A DNA stretch of 7,804 bases from an uncultured Lacibacter sp. GTDB taxonomy: Bacteria > Bacteroidota > Bacteroidia > Chitinophagales > Chitinophagaceae. Shown here piece after piece: positions 6,374 through 7,804 of the stretch (positions are counted from its first letter, which is position 1; each line of letters starts with the position of its first letter). Where the stretch lies: the NCBI RefSeq assembly GCF_946479605.1, contig NZ_CAMLGT010000182.1:1-7804 (forward strand), written 5' to 3'. The translations under genes were made by a program, and so were the position numbers. The notes under the pieces were generated by a model, which worked only from the letters and a program-made list of their open reading frames with translations, was not told the DNA's origin and searched no databases.

Positions 6374-7749
6374 ATTATAACAAAATTATTTTCGGGTTGA
6401 TTGCGGTAGTGTCGGCACTGTTTTTCACCACCGTTGAAAACATGATGATCGAGGAGGTGCTTGCAATCGGGATGTTTGTGTTTTTGCTGCTTGATTTTAT
6501 TGATTCCATCGGAAAGAATTATAATATCCTTGATATCCCTATCCTGCTGGCCTTGTTTCAATGCATGCTGATGCCCATGATCGTCTATCATGTGTACAAC
6601 GACGATACGTTGGTTGTGGCATTGAAATATGATATGGGTATTCCCCGTGAACGTTATTATGGGTTTATGTTTCCTGCCATTGTGCTGATGGCCATTGGTA
6701 TGAAACTGCCCCCGTTATTACAATTCTCTTACCAGCAGAAATTTTTACACGCCATCCAGGCCGTTAAAGTATACCTGGTGGGTAAAGGCAATATGGGTGT
6801 GCTGCTGATAGGTATCGGGGTTGTTGCAAATATCATGCGTGATTTTATCGGAGGATCAATGCAATACATTGCTTACCTCGTCAGCATGCTTTTGTATGTG
6901 GGTGTTTTGTACACTTATTTTTCGGATCATAAACAGCGGTTCTGGTATCTTGTTACCGGGGCAGTGGTGATCATGGGGCAAGCGATCAGAAAAGGTATGT
7001 TCGGCGAACTTGTGTATGTTTTGTTGCTTGCGGGATTGCTGATGCTGCTTGGAAAAAAAATCAGCAGTCTTCAAAAATACGGATTGGCTGTTGTTGGGTT
7101 CTTTTGTGTATTGATCCTTCAAAGCGTGAAAGCTGATTACCGGGCTATTGCCTGGAGAGGTCAGGGCGATCCCAATCAAAGCAATACAGGCGCATTTGTC
7201 TCTTTGATCGCCGACAGGGTTGCAGAACCGGGTCGCTTTTTTGATCTTGACCTGATGTTTCCCACGGTTAACCGTTTTAACCAGGGAATGATCGTTGCCA
7301 AAGTTTTGGACTATGTTCCCAACAGGGCCCCTTTTGCAGAAGGAGAAACTATCTTTAAATCACTTGCGGCCACTTTTGTTCCCCGCTTTTTGTGGCCCGA
7401 TAAGCCGCAGTCGGGCGGGCATGAAAATATGTTGCGGTTTACCGGGTTTAAAATTGAGGGGTATAGTATGAACATCAGCCCGATGGGGGAGGCTTACGGT
7501 AATTATGGTGTGGAAGGAGGCATCTTTTTTATGCTGCTATACGGGTTGTTTTTTTCGTTGCTGATCGTATTGCTGATGAGTTATGTGAAAAAGAGACCTA
7601 CCATTATCCTTTGGTTTCCGGTGTTGTTTCTTAACTCCATCCAAATGGAAACGGATATATTGATGTGCCTGAATTCATTGATCAAAAACATGTTTTTTGT
7701 GGCAGCAGTTTTTTGGATGGCTAACCGGTTTTTGCGGTTGAAACTCTGA
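6370..7749 (+). CDS. Wzy-like O-antigen/oligosaccharide repeat-unit polymerase (polytopic membrane protein)
   Basis: This 459-residue inner-membrane protein has about 12 hydrophobic segments, near residues 5-20, 28-45, 52-76, 97-113, 141-157, 165-184, 191-206, 211-228, 237-252, 384-405, 411-424 and 438-456. A large hydrophilic loop (about 253-383) lies before the last three segments, as expected for Wzy polymerases with a big periplasmic loop. That loop carries blocks often seen in this family: NRFNQGMIVAKVLDYVP (301-317), then FVPRFLWPDKP (336-346), and MGEAYGNYGVEGGIFFMLLYG (372-392). Family knowledge: Wzy joins undecaprenyl-PP-linked repeat units in the periplasm. The motif set and the position after glycosyltransferases support this over an O-antigen ligase (WaaL), although ligase and polymerase are hard to separate by eye. 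The start ATG overlaps the previous stop by 4 nt. No flippase (Wzx) is in the window. Confidence 0.85.
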   Translation: MNYNKIIFGLIAVVSALFFTTVENMMIEEVLAIGMFVFLLLDFIDSIGKNYNILDIPILLALFQCMLMPMIVYHVYNDDTLVVALKYDMGIPRERYYGFMFPAIVLMAIGMKLPPLLQFSYQQKFLHAIQAVKVYLVGKGNMGVLLIGIGVVANIMRDFIGGSMQYIAYLVSMLLYVGVLYTYFSDHKQRFWYLVTGAVVIMGQAIRKGMFGELVYVLLLAGLLMLLGKKISSLQKYGLAVVGFFCVLILQSVKADYRAIAWRGQGDPNQSNTGAFVSLIADRVAEPGRFFDLDLMFPTVNRFNQGMIVAKVLDYVPNRAPFAEGETIFKSLAATFVPRFLWPDKPQSGGHENMLRFTGFKIEGYSMNISPMGEAYGNYGVEGGIFFMLLYGLFFSLLIVLLMSYVKKRPTIILWFPVLFLNSIQMETDILMCLNSLIKNMFFVAAVFWMANRFLRLKL

Positions 7750-7752
7750 GAG

Positions 7753-7804
7753 AAAACCCAGGAATCAAAATCCAAATTCCAAGAATGGAAAACCCAAAAT
7801 CCAA
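7753..7804 (+). repeat. Heptameric repeat tract (AAAAYCC-like) starting after the polymerase gene, cut by window end
   Basis: From 7753 the sequence can be split into 7-nt steps: AAAACCC, AGGAATC, AAAATCC, AAATTCC, then an 8-nt AAGAATGG, then AAAACCC and AAAATCC, ending with AA at the edge. Five of the seven units are A-rich followed by CC or CCC. The tract begins 3 nt after the stop codon of the polymerase gene (7747-7749) and probably continues beyond the window. It has a different unit from the tract at 5071 but the same period. It contains no gene and no terminator-like hairpin that I can see. Confidence 0.65.

Noticed and set aside
6067..6591. 174-residue antisense open frame
   Set aside because: It lies opposite the end of the second GT4 gene and the start of the polymerase gene, both well supported. 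Its composition is rich in His, Gln and Lys, typical of a shadow frame.

Overview
The window looks like part of a surface-polysaccharide (O-antigen, capsule or exopolysaccharide) biosynthesis cluster from a member of the Bacteroidota, probably a Chitinophagaceae-like organism. This assignment is an inference. It rests on the gene families, the near absence of Shine-Dalgarno sequences before the starts, the moderate GC content, and 7-nt-period repeats in and next to intergenic DNA. No rRNA or housekeeping marker is present to confirm it.

All genes lie on the + strand. A cut-off C-terminal fragment of an unrecognised protein (3-266) comes first. It is followed by a class I SAM-dependent methyltransferase with a TTG start (308-1048), a WecF-like GT56 glycosyltransferase (1076-2083), a GT2-like (GT-A) glycosyltransferase (2124-2990), an FkbM-family methyltransferase (2997-3896), two tandem paralogous GT4-type (GT-B) glycosyltransferases (3932-5098 and 5213-6373), and a polytopic Wzy-like polymerase (6370-7749). 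Gaps between genes are 27, 40, 6, 35 and 114 nt, and the last pair overlaps by 4 nt in an ATGA arrangement. One co-transcribed unit is therefore likely. I saw no convincing promoter or intrinsic terminator. No gene-free stretch exceeds 300 bases.

The genes fit one pathway. Four cytoplasmic glycosyltransferases would build a repeat unit on a lipid carrier, two methyltransferases would decorate it (typically O-methylation in such clusters), and the polymerase would join units on the periplasmic side. The flippase, the initiating transferase and the nucleotide-sugar synthesis genes are not in this window.

The most unusual DNA is non-coding or only partly coding. A run of 7-nt units (GGTTNAA-like) has entered the 3' end of the first GT4 gene and supplies its last eight codons. 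An imperfect hairpin module that may be an interspersed repeat follows it. A second 7-nt-period run with a different unit (AAAAYCC-like) starts just after the polymerase gene and continues out of the window. I see no convincing new defence or mobile system; the region reads as a normal but variable glycan locus.
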